Assembly: GCA_946478765.1 (NCBI GenBank)
Contig: CAMLDH010000010.1
Coordinates: 1-29,066 of the forward strand
Length of the DNA: 29,066 nt
Reading direction: 5' to 3'
Origin: an uncultured Oxalobacteraceae bacterium
Lineage (GTDB): Bacteria > Pseudomonadota > Gammaproteobacteria > Burkholderiales > Burkholderiaceae
Within the stretch, counting starts at the first letter, position 1. Each line of letters begins with the position of its first letter. The translations under genes and the position numbers were made by a program. The notes under the pieces were generated by a model that saw nothing but the letters and a program-made list of their open reading frames with translations, was not told the DNA's origin and did not search any database. This document shows positions 12,592 through 21,049 of this stretch, piece by piece.

Positions 12592-13812
12592 TTATGCAGC
12601 GACAACGCCGGTTGCGCGTGCGGGCTTGTCCACGTCGACGTCCCGGTCGGGACGATCCTCTGTCTTGGGTGCCGGCCATAATCCCGACGGACGATTGAGC
12701 ATGATGACAACCATCGCCAGGCCGTACAGCAATTGACGCAACACTTCGGCTTCGATCAACACCGTGCCGAACAAACTCTGTTGCACCGGCTCCACCACGT
12801 GACGCAAGACCTCCGGCAATGCCGCCAGGATCACGCCGCCCAGAATCACACCCGGGATATGTCCGATACCACCCAACACCACCATCGCCAACACGCTGAT
12901 CGACTCCATCAGCGAAAAGGATTCCGGCGATACGAAGCCTTGGAACGATGCAAACATCGCCCCGGCAACACCGCCGAAAGACGCCCCCATAGAAAACGCG
13001 AGCAATTTGATATTGCGGGTGTTGATGCCCATCGCTTTCGCTGCAATTTCATCTTCACGAATCGCGACCCATGCGCGGCCCAGGCGGGAATGCTGCAGAC
13101 GGACCGTAACAAAGATGATCGCAATGCACAATGCCAAAAACAGGAAGTAATAGGCATTCACGGACGGCATCGAAAAGCTGCCGATATGGACGGTCGCCTG
13201 CGATCCGGCTTCGCCTCCCAGCGACACGCCGAAAATGCGGATTGGGTCGATCAGATTGATGCCCTGCGGTCCGTTCGTGATATTGACGGGTGCATTCAAG
13301 TTATTCATGAAGATGCGGATGATTTCACCGAAACCGAGCGTCACGATCGCGAGATAGTCGCCACGCAATTTCAGTGTCGGCGCGCCCAGCAATGCGCCAA
13401 AAAACGCGGCCAGCGCGGCGCTCAGCGGCACGATGAACCACAGCGACAGATGAATGCCGTTTTGCGCAATCTCCGGCCCGCAAATCCACAGCAGCGCATT
13501 CCCGATCATCGGATACTGGTTTACAAAGGATTCCAGGATCGTCGCAAACTGCGGCGATGCCAGGATGCCTGTCATGTAGGCGCCCAGCGCATAGAAGGCG
13601 ATGTAACCCAAGTCCAGCAGCCCGGCAAAACCGACCACGATATTCAGGCCGAGTGCAAGCATGATGTACAAGAGCGCAAAGTCCATGATCCGCACCCAGG
13701 AGTTACCATAGTGCATGGCAATGAAAGGAAAAATTACTACCGCGATCCCGATCAGGATCAAGCCTGTGTAGGCCTTGCTCGGATTGCTTTTGACGTCGAA
13801 ATAATTAGCCAT
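12592..13812 (-). CDS. livM: Branched-chain amino acid ABC transporter permease LivM
   Basis: A 406-residue inner-membrane permease with about ten helices. Typical LivM segments are seen: LLYIMLALGLNIVVGFAGLLDLGY, FYALGAYMTGILASP, GAPTLKLRGDYLAIVTLGFGEIIR, IREDEIAAKAMGINT (cytoplasmic coupling loop) and SISVLAMVVLGGIGHIPG. The C-terminus carries about 25 extra polar, charged residues (TEDRPDRDVDVDKPAR) after the usual RPSGLWP end, a tail also common in beta-proteobacterial LivM. The start ATG 13812 has AAGGGGA upstream and follows the livH stop by 11 bases. Confidence 0.93.
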   Translation of the reverse strand: MANYFDVKSNPSKAYTGLILIGIAVVIFPFIAMHYGNSWVRIMDFALLYIMLALGLNIVVGFAGLLDLGYIAFYALGAYMTGILASPQFATILESFVNQYPMIGNALLWICGPEIAQNGIHLSLWFIVPLSAALAAFFGALLGAPTLKLRGDYLAIVTLGFGEIIRIFMNNLNAPVNITNGPQGINLIDPIRIFGVSLGGEAGSQATVHIGSFSMPSVNAYYFLFLALCIAIIFVTVRLQHSRLGRAWVAIREDEIAAKAMGINTRNIKLLAFSMGASFGGVAGAMFASFQGFVSPESFSLMESISVLAMVVLGGIGHIPGVILGGVILAALPEVLRHVVEPVQQSLFGTVLIEAEVLRQLLYGLAMVVIMLNRPSGLWPAPKTEDRPDRDVDVDKPARATGVVAA

Positions 13813-13823
13813 GAATTTCCCCT

Positions 13824-14753
13824 TTATGCACGATCCGCCACACGCTCGCCCATGATGCCGGACGGTCGCAGGGTGAGGACGATAATAAGCACAACAAATG
13901 CAAAGATGTCCTGATATTGGCTGCCCAGGAAGTTGCCCGTCAGGTCACCGATATAACCGGCGCCGAGGCTCTCGATCAAGCCCAGCAGGATACCGCCCAG
14001 CATCGCACCGTAGATATTGCCGATACCTCCCAGAACCGCAGCGGAGAACGCCTTCAGACCCGGGATGAAACCCATGGCAAACTGTGCCGATGAATAAGTG
14101 GCGCCCCACATCACACCAGCGACTGCAGCAAGCGCCGCGCCGATGGCAAATGTCAGCACGATGACTTTATTGGAATCAACACCCATCAAGCCGGCCACAC
14201 GAGGATTTTCAGCCGTTGCGCGCATCGCGCGTCCCATCTTTGTTTTTTCAACCAGCAGTAACAAGCCCACCATCGACAGGGTCGCCAATACCAACAACAT
14301 CACTTGCGTCGGCGAAATAAGGGCGCCAAAGAAATGGAAAGACTCAGACGGCATTACTTGCGGGAAGGTTACCGGGCTGCGGCCCCAGATCATCATCGCA
14401 ACGGTTTGCAACAGAATCGATACGCCAATCGCGGTGATCAGCGGCGCCAGCCGTGGCGCATTGCGCAACCTGCGGTAGGCAACGCGTTCGATCAACACGT
14501 TGACGGCGATGCAGACTGGGATCGCGCCAACAATTGCAATGATCAGCTTGACCACGCCGGGCAAATCCGGCGCAACGCTCTGCACTATTTTCAGGATCGT
14601 GATACCTACCATTGCCCCGACCATCAGCACATCGCCATGCGCAAAGTTGATCAGGTTCAGGACGCCGTACACCATCGTGTAGCCGAGCGCGACCAAGGCA
14701 TACATGCTGCCGAGGACGAGTCCGTTGATAATTTGTTGGATAAATGTATCCAT
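13824..14753 (-). CDS. livH: Branched-chain amino acid ABC transporter permease LivH
   Basis: A 309-residue inner-membrane permease that forms the channel with LivM. Family hallmarks are IINGLVLGSMYALVALGYTMVYG and INFAHGDVLMVGAM at the N-terminus, RRLRNAPRLAPLITAIGVSI, the coupling loop MGRAMRATAENPRVAGLMGV, and FSAAVLGGIGNIYGAMLGG near the end. ATG 14753 is preferred to the frame's first start (14831), since GAGAGCAAGAAAATT precedes it and the family N-terminus starts there. It is the first transporter gene of livHMGF. No livJ/livK-type binding protein gene is found in the window, so that component is encoded elsewhere. Confidence 0.93.
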   Translation of the reverse strand: MDTFIQQIINGLVLGSMYALVALGYTMVYGVLNLINFAHGDVLMVGAMVGITILKIVQSVAPDLPGVVKLIIAIVGAIPVCIAVNVLIERVAYRRLRNAPRLAPLITAIGVSILLQTVAMMIWGRSPVTFPQVMPSESFHFFGALISPTQVMLLVLATLSMVGLLLLVEKTKMGRAMRATAENPRVAGLMGVDSNKVIVLTFAIGAALAAVAGVMWGATYSSAQFAMGFIPGLKAFSAAVLGGIGNIYGAMLGGILLGLIESLGAGYIGDLTGNFLGSQYQDIFAFVVLIIVLTLRPSGIMGERVADRA

Positions 14754-14904
14754 AATTTTCTTGCTCTCTAAAAAAATCGGATCGAAAAAGTAGTGACAAC
14801 ACCAGCACTGTGTATCGTGTCGGCACAACAAAAATCGTTCCTGACAACAAAAAATGACATCCGGCGAGAATTTTGCCTGCGCGTCGCTTATGTTTGAACG
14901 TTGA

Positions 14905-14961
14905 TTATCTGAAAAGGCGAGTCGGGACTTGCTGACTATCGGTGACGGGATTGTGGCTCAT
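14905..14961 (-). CDS. Possible 18-residue leader peptide upstream of livH
   Basis: ATG 14961 with a textbook ribosome site (TTTAGGAGAGACAAGATC before it) opens an 18-codon frame, MSHNPVTDSQQVPTRLFR, ending TAA 14907-14905. A -10-like TATTAT lies about 40 bases upstream, so a short leader transcript would start just ahead of it. It could be a regulatory leader peptide of livHMGF, or the surviving first codons of a deleted gene. It is not rich in Leu/Ile/Val codons (one Leu, two Val), which argues against classical branched-chain attenuation. Confidence 0.4.
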   Translation of the reverse strand: MSHNPVTDSQQVPTRLFR

Positions 14962-15000
14962 GATCTTGTCTCTCCTAAATGGCTTTCGATGGAAATTTTT

Positions 15001-15006
15001 ATAATA
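15001..15006 (-). promoter_or_regulatory. Candidate -10 box of the livHMGF leader
   Basis: Minus-strand TATTAT inside AAAAATATTATAAAAATTT. No clear -35 was found. The remaining spacer up to the ispH stop (15007-15373) shows no gene or convincing terminator. Confidence 0.4.
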
Positions 15007-15373
15007 TTTTTGGCCCTTGCTTATGTGCTGCCGCGATGATCGGACAACACGATAATTGAGCTCTGGGTACTGCGTCACAATTCTTCACTCAAAACAAAGC
15101 GACTTTTCACAAATCCGCGTTGCAGTCGTGACCTGCTATTGCGCTCTGCAAAATCGCCACTTTGAAAAATGAAATTTCTTGTGGTAATGCATTTTAATTT
15201 TCGGAAACTTGCGGCCCGTGAGCCGCGCTGGCATGGCGTCATTGATGCTGACATGTCGCGCCTTGCTTTTACACACAGACCTTTATTTCCGTGTGCCGGC
15301 AGCGTTCATCAGGAAAGCATCATAACGAGGAAGACTAAAAACTATTCATGGAAATTGACGGATTGCTCTAAAT

Positions 15374-16321
15374 TTAATTTCGCACTGTCGGAACCCCATT
15401 CAGCCCCTTTGGCAGAGGGAAAGTAACATGCTCGTCGACTCCTGCCAACGGCCGCACGCTCTTGGCGCCGCATTCTTTCAAGCGATCGATGACTGCTTGC
15501 ACCAATATCTCCGGCGCCGACGCGCCGGCAGTCACTCCAATCCGCACTTTCCCATTCAACCAGGCGGGATCGATTTGTGCAGCGTTGTCCACCATGTAGG
15601 CGGCTACCCCTTTTTTTTCTGCAACTTCACGCAAGCGGTTGGAGTTGGAGCTATTCGGACTACCGACCACGATCACGACCTCGACCTGGGGCGCCATGAA
15701 TTTGACCGCTTCCTGCCGGTTGGTCGTCGCATAACAGATATCGCCTTTTTTCGGCTCTGCGATATTGGGAAATTTGCGCTTGAGTGCCGCAATCACGTCT
15801 GCGGTATCGTCAACGGACAAGGTAGTCTGCGACACATAGGCCAGCATCTCGGCGTTTGACACTGCAAGCTTTTCCACGTCCGCGACATTTTCAACCAAGT
15901 ACATACCCTCTTCAGCCTGCCCCATCGTGCCTTCCACTTCCGGATGCCCGTCATGGCCGATCATGACGATTTCACGCCCTTCACGGCGCATCTTGGCGAC
16001 CTCCATATGGACCTTGGTCACCAAAGGACAAGTCGCATCGAATACGCGCAAGCCGCGCGCGTCGGCCTCGGCTTGCACTACCTTGGATACCCCGTGTGCA
16101 GAAAACACAACGGTATTGCCGGCCGGGACATCCGCCAACTCCTCAATAAAGATCGCGCCTTTGCGGCGCAAGTCATCGACCACATAGGCGTTATGCACGA
16201 TTTCATGGCGCACGTAGATTGGCGCGCCGAACTGCAGCAACGCACGCTCAACGATCTCGATCGCGCGGTCGACACCGGCACAAAAACCGCGCGGCTGCGC
16301 AAGCAACACTTCTTTATCCAT
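15374..16321 (-). CDS. ispH: 4-hydroxy-3-methylbut-2-enyl diphosphate reductase
   Basis: A 315-residue iron-sulfur enzyme that makes IPP and DMAPP in the last step of the MEP isoprenoid pathway. The three cluster-binding cysteines are visible at 14 (PRGFCAGV), 98 ([11 protein letters not shown]) and 196 ([11 protein letters not shown]). Substrate-contact motifs [26 protein letters not shown] and [11 protein letters not shown] are all present, so the enzyme looks intact. GGGA precedes the start. It follows fkpB by 73 bases on the same strand, an arrangement (fkpB-ispH) seen widely in proteobacteria. Confidence 0.97.
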   Translation of the reverse strand: MDKEVLLAQPRGFCAGVDRAIEIVERALLQFGAPIYVRHEIVHNAYVVDDLRRKGAIFIEELADVPAGNTVVFSAHGVSKVVQAEADARGLRVFDATCPLVTKVHMEVAKMRREGREIVMIGHDGHPEVEGTMGQAEEGMYLVENVADVEKLAVSNAEMLAYVSQTTLSVDDTADVIAALKRKFPNIAEPKKGDICYATTNRQEAVKFMAPQVEVVIVVGSPNSSNSNRLREVAEKKGVAAYMVDNAAQIDPAWLNGKVRIGVTAGASAPEILVQAVIDRLKECGAKSVRPLAGVDEHVTFPLPKGLNGVPTVRN

Positions 16322-16394
16322 TATTCATCCCGAGCGCTACGTAATCTTCCATTGGAGGCGGCCTGTTTAAGACCAATACACCGATCTTTGATTC

Positions 16395-16850
16395 TCACAA
16401 TATGCCGATAATTTTTACTTCGAATTTCAAGGTCTGGCCGGCCAAAGGGTGATTGAAATCGAACAAGGCATCTTCCGCTCCGATTTCGCGCAGCACGCCG
16501 ACAAACCGGCCGCCTGACGGCGCCGCGAACTCCACCACATCGCCGATCACATAATGCGCGTCCGCCGACGAATTTTCGTCCAGCGTCGCACGCGACACTT
16601 TCTGAACCAGGTCGGGATTGCGCGACCCGAATGCTTTTTCCGGCGGCAGTTCAAAAGTCTGGTGCGCGCCCTCCGCCAATCCGATCAAGCACGCCTCGAG
16701 AAACGGCGCCAACTGTCCCGTGCCGAGCTGGAGCGTCGCCGGATTATCCTGAAAAGTGCTGACGATGTCCGCCTCATCCATGGACGCGAGACGGTAATGC
16801 AGTGTGAGATAAGCAGCTTCGTTAACAACAGGGCATTGTAAATTTGACAT
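16395..16850 (-). CDS. fkpB: FKBP-type peptidyl-prolyl isomerase (SlpA type)
   Basis: A 151-residue cytoplasmic prolyl isomerase/chaperone. FKBP pieces are LTLHYRLA, a short DIVSTF stretch in place of the usual 'dGtvfdsT', LQLGTGQLAPFLEACLIGL, and a flap insert beginning LPPEKAFGSRNPDLVQKV, as in SlpA/SlyD proteins with an IF domain. It ends FDFNHPLAGQTLKFEVKIIGI, the 'DfNHPLAGk.L.F.v.v' signature of this group. A metal-binding His-rich tail, as in SlyD, is absent, which favours SlpA. It is divergent from radC with a 72-bp gap and is co-directional with ispH. Confidence 0.9.
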   Translation of the reverse strand: MSNLQCPVVNEAAYLTLHYRLASMDEADIVSTFQDNPATLQLGTGQLAPFLEACLIGLAEGAHQTFELPPEKAFGSRNPDLVQKVSRATLDENSSADAHYVIGDVVEFAAPSGGRFVGVLREIGAEDALFDFNHPLAGQTLKFEVKIIGIL

Positions 16851-16922
16851 TGAAAATCCAGGATGGCATGATGACTCGCTATTTTAAGCCACGTTCCCTC
16901 CAAAACCTCTCTCAAACCGACA

Positions 16923-17597
16923 ATGGCAATCACCGACTGGCCTCAAGAACAACGTCCGCGCGAGCGGCTCATCAAACACGGCCCGCAAAGCTTGTCCGAC
17001 GCAGAATTGCTTGCGGTATTCCTGCGGGTTGGCGTCACAGGCAAGAGCGCGGTTGATCTCGGGCGTGACATGGTCGGTCATTTTGGTTCGCTGAATGGCT
17101 TGTTTTCGGCGACACTCACCGATTTTTCACAGATCAATGGCCTGGGGCCGGCTAAATTCGCGCAATTGCAGGCAGTGCTGGAGCTGGCGCGGCGTGCGCT
17201 GGGCGAAGAGTTAAAAGCAGGCTTGACCCTCAGTTCGCCCCAGGCGGTCAAACATTACCTGCAACTACTGTTGAGCAGCAGGCAGTATGAATCGTTTGCC
17301 GTGCTGTTCCTGGACGTCAAAAACCGCCTGATTGCCAGCGAAGAGCTGTTTCGCGGCACTCTGACGCACACCAGCGTCTATCCGCGCGAAGTGGTCAAGG
17401 TGTCGCTCGCGCACAACGCGGCCAGCATCATCCTGGCCCACAATCATCCGTCCGGCAGTCCCGAACCCAGCGCAGCCGACCATACGCTGACGCAGGCATT
17501 GAAGCAGGCCCTCGCGATGGTCGATGTGCGGGTACTCGATCATTTCGTGGTGGCCGGGCAACAGGTCTATTCATTTGCGGAACATGGGCATTTGTAG
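16923..17597 (+). CDS. radC: RadC-family JAB/MPN domain protein
   Basis: A 224-residue protein with an N-terminal helix-hairpin-helix part ([20 protein letters not shown], 71-90) and a C-terminal JAB1/MPN metalloprotease-like domain. The metal motif is complete: a conserved glutamate in [12 protein letters not shown]173 and H175 in [12 protein letters not shown], and D186. RadC was once named as a DNA-repair protein, but its biochemical role is unsettled. This is the chromosomal full-length form rather than the short mobile-element-encoded one. The start is the first in frame; the ribosome site is weak. It lies upstream of rpmB with its own spacer. Confidence 0.93.
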   Translation: MAITDWPQEQRPRERLIKHGPQSLSDAELLAVFLRVGVTGKSAVDLGRDMVGHFGSLNGLFSATLTDFSQINGLGPAKFAQLQAVLELARRALGEELKAGLTLSSPQAVKHYLQLLLSSRQYESFAVLFLDVKNRLIASEELFRGTLTHTSVYPREVVKVSLAHNAASIILAHNHPSGSPEPSAADHTLTQALKQALAMVDVRVLDHFVVAGQQVYSFAEHGHL

Positions 17598-17668
17598 TCA
17601 ATGCAGATGCACGACACAATTGTTAAATATTCGAATATTGAAAAGACACAGTTGTTTTTCGCAAGTCG

Positions 17669-17697
17669 TTGAAATACCTGATTTTTTTCGCTATACT
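17669..17697 (+). promoter_or_regulatory. Sigma-70 promoter of rpmB-rpmG
   Basis: TTGAAA (17669-17674), a 17-base spacer, TATACT (17692-17697). Transcription would start near 17704, about 34 bases before rpmB, whose ribosome site is GAGGAG. Confidence 0.8.
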
Positions 17698-17737
17698 CTC
17701 GTTTTTTCCAATTTCGGAAATCTTTGAGGAGTAAAAC

Positions 17738-17974
17738 ATGGCACGTGTCTGCCAAGTCACCGGGAAGGGGCCGATGGTCGGCAACAACGTTTCCCATGCA
17801 AACAACAAAACGAAACGCCGCTTTTTGCCTAACCTGCAAAACCGCCGCATTTTCGTTGAATCGGAAAATCGCTGGGTATCGCTGCGCTTGTCCAACGCCG
17901 GCTTACGTGTCATCGATAAAATCGGCATTGACGCCGTGCTGACCGATATGCGTGCCCGCGGCGAAAAAGTCTAA
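17738..17974 (+). CDS. rpmB: 50S ribosomal protein L28
   Basis: A 78-residue basic ribosomal protein with the full L28 pattern: [20 protein letters not shown], the [12 protein letters not shown] stretch, [19 protein letters not shown] and a short acidic-basic tail. GAGGAG sits 7 bases before the ATG. It is followed by rpmG after 106 bases, the standard rpmB-rpmG pair. The CxxxG beginning has a single cysteine and lacks further zinc ligands, so this appears to be the zinc-independent form. Confidence 0.97.
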   Translation: MARVCQVTGKGPMVGNNVSHANNKTKRRFLPNLQNRRIFVESENRWVSLRLSNAGLRVIDKIGIDAVLTDMRARGEKV

Positions 17975-17986
17975 CTAATTTTAGAA

Positions 17987-18055
17987 ATTGCGGGACAGAG
18001 GGGGCGCTGAGCCTTAAGCGTAGCAGAGTAACCTCCGCAGCCCGCTCTGCCCCCA
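17987..18055 (+). other. Large imperfect hairpin in the rpmB-rpmG spacer
   Basis: GCGGGACAGAGGGGGC (from about 17989) can pair with GCCCGCTCTGCCCCC (ending near 18053) with about three mismatches, leaving a loop of some 35 bases. It has no T-tract behind it, so processing or stability control of the rpmB-rpmG mRNA is more likely than termination. Confidence 0.45.
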
Positions 18056-18080
18056 ACTGACAAGATAAAAAGGAATCATC

Positions 18081-18248
18081 ATGGCTAAATCCGGCCGCGA
18101 CAAAATCAAGCTGGAATCGACTGCAGGCACGGGTCATTTCTACACCACCACGAAAAACAAGCGCACCACGCCTGAAAAAATGGAGATCATGAAGTTCGAT
18201 CCCAAGGCACGCAAGCACGTGGCATACAAAGAGACCAAGATCAAGTAA
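18081..18248 (+). CDS. rpmG: 50S ribosomal protein L33
   Basis: A 55-residue basic protein starting [20 protein letters not shown] and continuing with [21 protein letters not shown] and [14 protein letters not shown], a full match to the L33 pattern. The CxxC pairs of the zinc form are absent, so this is the zinc-free type. AAAAAGGAATCATC before the ATG gives the ribosome site. It is the last gene of the rpmB-rpmG unit and is followed by a strong terminator 17 bases beyond the stop. Confidence 0.97.
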   Translation: MAKSGRDKIKLESTAGTGHFYTTTKNKRTTPEKMEIMKFDPKARKHVAYKETKIK

Positions 18249-18264
18249 TCGATTCTGGCTCGGC

Positions 18265-18303
18265 AAAAAGCCCCGCATGATCCAATCATGCGGGGCTTTT
18301 TGT
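18265..18303 (+). terminator. Intrinsic terminator of rpmB-rpmG
   Basis: AAAAAGCCCCGCATGA-TCCAA-TCATGCGGGGCTTTTTGTT: an 11-bp GC-rich stem with A/T runs that would also act on the other strand. Confidence 0.93.
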
Positions 18304-18324
18304 TGTGCGCTTCAGGCGCATCCG

Positions 18325-18361
18325 AAAACAAAAACGCGACCAGCAAAATCATGGTCGCGTT
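18325..18361 (-). terminator. Intrinsic terminator of the desaturase gene
   Basis: On the minus strand AACGCGACCA-TGATTTTGC-TGGTCGCGTT is followed by TTTGTTTT. It converges with the rpmG terminator. Confidence 0.88.
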
Positions 18362-18433
18362 TATGGCGGGATGGCACCAACAAGCAATGGAATGCTAGCG
18401 TGCCTTTGCAAGCATCAGAGCCATTCCGGTTGT

Positions 18434-19642
18434 TTATGCATAGCTGCGCAAACGCAGAGAGAAGTCCCGCAATGCTTTGATGCCGGATGCTTCCGCCCTT
18501 GCGCACCAGTCCTGCAGCTGTTGCAGCAATTGGTCGCGACTCGCATGCGAACGCTCCCAGATCGCGCCAAGTTCGACCCGCATTTCGTGCATCGTTTGCA
18601 GTGCCTTGCTATGCAAGAACAATTCCATGAGTTGCTGCTTTTGCGGCGCTTCCAGTTTGGCCGGTTCACGCTGCAGCAGTTTTTTGGAGGACTTCAGGAA
18701 GCCGGCTTCAAGCTTGGCTTTGTCTTTCAATACGGTGATCTCATCGCTCCACGCCTGCTTCAACGATTTCGCGTATTTCGCTGTCACGTCGTAACGGTTT
18801 GCGATGACCGATTGCAGGGTTTCGAAATCGGCAACCAGTTTTTCACGGTCGAATTTCGGCGCCGGCGCGACTTTTTTCACTTTCGCCAAACCCGCGATTT
18901 CGAGGATGCGAATGTACATCCAGCCGATATCGAACTCATACCACTTGGACGACAGTTTGGCCGACGTGCCGAAGGTGTGATGATTGTTGTGCAGTTCTTC
19001 GCCGCCGATGAGGATGCCCCACGGGACGATATTGGTCGCCGCATCGGCGCATTCGTAATTGCGATAGCCCCAGAAGTGGCCGATACCGTTGATCACGCCG
19101 GCTGCAAAAATCGGAATCCACAACATCTGGATCGCCCATACTGTCACACCGATCACGCCGAATAGCAGCACGTTGACAATCATCATCAGGGCGACACCCT
19201 GCCGGCTGTATTTGGTATAGAGATTGCGCTCGATCCAGTCATCGGGCGTGCCATGACCATACTTTTTAAGCGTCTCAAGATTTTTCGATTCGGTGCGATA
19301 AAGTTCCGAACCTTCCAGCAGCACCTTCTTGATGCCGCGTGTTACCGGGCTATGCGGATCTTCTTCGGTTTCGCACTTGGCGTGGTGCTTGCGGTGGATG
19401 GCCGCCCACTCCTTGGTAACCATACCGGTCGTCAACCACAACCAGAAGCGGAAGAAATGACTTGGAATTGCATGCAAATCGAGCGCACGATGCGCCTGGC
19501 TGCGATGCAGGAAAATCGTGACAGCCGCAATCGTGATATGCGTGACGACGAGCGTATAGACGACAACTTCCCATCCGGTCGAATTCGTGACGCCATTCGA
19601 TAAAAAACGCAGTACTGCGTCAAACATTGTTGATAAAATCAA
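18434..19642 (-). CDS. Delta-9-type acyl-lipid/acyl-CoA fatty acid desaturase
   Basis: A 402-residue integral membrane di-iron enzyme that introduces a double bond into acyl chains. The three histidine boxes are HRSQAH (46-51), HRKHH (83-87) and HNNHH (218-222), with hydrophobic pairs before and between them. After about residue 240 comes a long, mostly charged helical tail (about 150 residues) with no catalytic motif; such tails occur in proteobacterial DesC-like desaturases. The start is probably TTG 19642, because AGGAG lies 6-7 bases upstream, whereas the first ATG (19627) is 21 bases from it. It is followed by its own terminator and lies 114 bases after mscS, so it may be read from that operon or alone. 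Confidence 0.9.
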   Translation of the reverse strand: MILSTMFDAVLRFLSNGVTNSTGWEVVVYTLVVTHITIAAVTIFLHRSQAHRALDLHAIPSHFFRFWLWLTTGMVTKEWAAIHRKHHAKCETEEDPHSPVTRGIKKVLLEGSELYRTESKNLETLKKYGHGTPDDWIERNLYTKYSRQGVALMMIVNVLLFGVIGVTVWAIQMLWIPIFAAGVINGIGHFWGYRNYECADAATNIVPWGILIGGEELHNNHHTFGTSAKLSSKWYEFDIGWMYIRILEIAGLAKVKKVAPAPKFDREKLVADFETLQSVIANRYDVTAKYAKSLKQAWSDEITVLKDKAKLEAGFLKSSKKLLQREPAKLEAPQKQQLMELFLHSKALQTMHEMRVELGAIWERSHASRDQLLQQLQDWCARAEASGIKALRDFSLRLRSYA

Positions 19643-19756
19643 TTCCCACTCCTAAGCTGATTGTTGCGGCTCGCCTGTTGAACACCAATAGGGAGCACAT
19701 TGATTTTTGTTCCGCATTGTACGCTTTTTACGGATTAAGGCCTATTGTCAAAGGGG

Positions 19757-21049
19757 TCATGTCTTTGACTCGTCCAGCAGCCTTACTTCACGTTGCGGAC
19801 ACGGTATGGTGACCCGATGGGCGTGCAGCGTGCGCAAGATTGCGCGGTTGACGTCGGACAGCACGCCCATGCGTCCGTTCTCGGGGTCGGTAATCCAGAA
19901 GCCGATTTCCAGTTCCAGGCCGTCCGCGCCAAACTTGATCAGCATCGCTTGCGGCGCCGGGTTTTTCGAGACCCGGGCGATACTTGCGGCCGCTTCTTCC
20001 AGCCATCGAATGACGTCATCGATGTCTGCTTGATAACTGACGCTGACATGCGTTGCCAGCCGCAATGTCCGATCGGTCAGCGAATAATTCTGTACCGGGC
20101 CCGATACCAGCATATCGTTGGGCACGACGGATTCGATGCCGTCCAGACCTTGTACGATGGTATAGCGGGTATTGATTTGCGTCACCTTGCCGTAGTACTT
20201 GTCGACCGCGACCATGTCTCCGACCGCCAGACTGCGTTCCAGCAGGATCACGAAACCCGACACATAGCTGCTCACGATTTTCTGCAATCCGAGGCCGATG
20301 CCGACACCCAACGCACCGCCAAAGACGGACAAGACCGTTAAATCGATGCCGACCGACGACAGGCTTAACAACACTGCGGTGACGATCAACAATGCACGTC
20401 CCATGCGCGCCATCACGGCGCGCAATGACGAATGCACGGTATCCAATTGCATCAGGCGCTCTTCAAACGTCGCCCCGGCCCAGAGCGCGAGCAGCAGCGT
20501 GACGACGACGGATACCGCCGCCTGCAAAATCGTCAACAAGGACATCTTGTTGCGTCCGACCGGGACCACGATCTCTTCGAGATAATGTATGAGCTCGGGC
20601 CACAGTCCGGTGATGTAAAGGGCCACCCCGGCCCAGACCAGGATGGCAAAGACCTTTTCAAACAGCAGCACAAAGCTGCCGGCCTGGCCGCCACGGACAA
20701 AAATCCTGCGCAACACATAGAACGCCAGCCGGATCAACGCAAATGACGCGACCAACGGTATGGCGACGCGCAGCAGGTTGACGTGCTGCCATTTTCCAAG
20801 CAAGGGTTTGGCAACCGCGATCAAGGTCAACGCCAACAACGGGGAAAGGACGCGGGCAAAACTCTCGACGCCCACCCGCATCACGCCCAATTGCACATCT
20901 TTAACGACCACTGCCGCCCGCAATGCGCGCGCCAGTCCCCATCCGATTACAGCACACACAACCAGCACGCCGATTTGCCATAGCATGCCGGGATCCTGCA
21001 AATCGGACCAGAGATCGAGCCAGAGACTGGAAAGCGGAGTTGTCGTCAT
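19757..21049 (-). CDS. MscS-family small-conductance mechanosensitive channel
   Basis: A 430-residue inner-membrane channel that opens on membrane tension to release solutes. Several N-terminal helices precede the pore helix and beta-domain core: SSVGIDLTVLSVFGGALGVGIGLGLQKI is the glycine/alanine-rich TM3-type pore helix, followed by VSSYVSGFVILLERSLAVGDMV, YYGKVTQINTRYTIVQ and VVPNDMLVSGPVQNYS, classic MscS features. The C-terminal alpha-beta part (VSVSYQADIDDVIRWLEEAA..., LEIGFWITD) is present. It is longer than E. coli MscS (286) because of additional N-terminal helices. Its ATG overlaps the stop of the PLD-family gene (ATGA), which suggests coupled translation. Confidence 0.9.
   Translation of the reverse strand: MTTTPLSSLWLDLWSDLQDPGMLWQIGVLVVCAVIGWGLARALRAAVVVKDVQLGVMRVGVESFARVLSPLLALTLIAVAKPLLGKWQHVNLLRVAIPLVASFALIRLAFYVLRRIFVRGGQAGSFVLLFEKVFAILVWAGVALYITGLWPELIHYLEEIVVPVGRNKMSLLTILQAAVSVVVTLLLALWAGATFEERLMQLDTVHSSLRAVMARMGRALLIVTAVLLSLSSVGIDLTVLSVFGGALGVGIGLGLQKIVSSYVSGFVILLERSLAVGDMVAVDKYYGKVTQINTRYTIVQGLDGIESVVPNDMLVSGPVQNYSLTDRTLRLATHVSVSYQADIDDVIRWLEEAAASIARVSKNPAPQAMLIKFGADGLELEIGFWITDPENGRMGVLSDVNRAILRTLHAHRVTIPCPQREVRLLDESKT

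Noticed and set aside
12733..13914. A 393-codon plus-strand frame
   Set aside because: Antisense to livM and the end of livH; composition (H, R, D, Q rich) is that of a reverse-complement shadow.
15169..15426. 85-codon plus-strand frame in the ispH-livH spacer
   Set aside because: No ribosome site, no recognisable motif, and it runs into the antisense of ispH.
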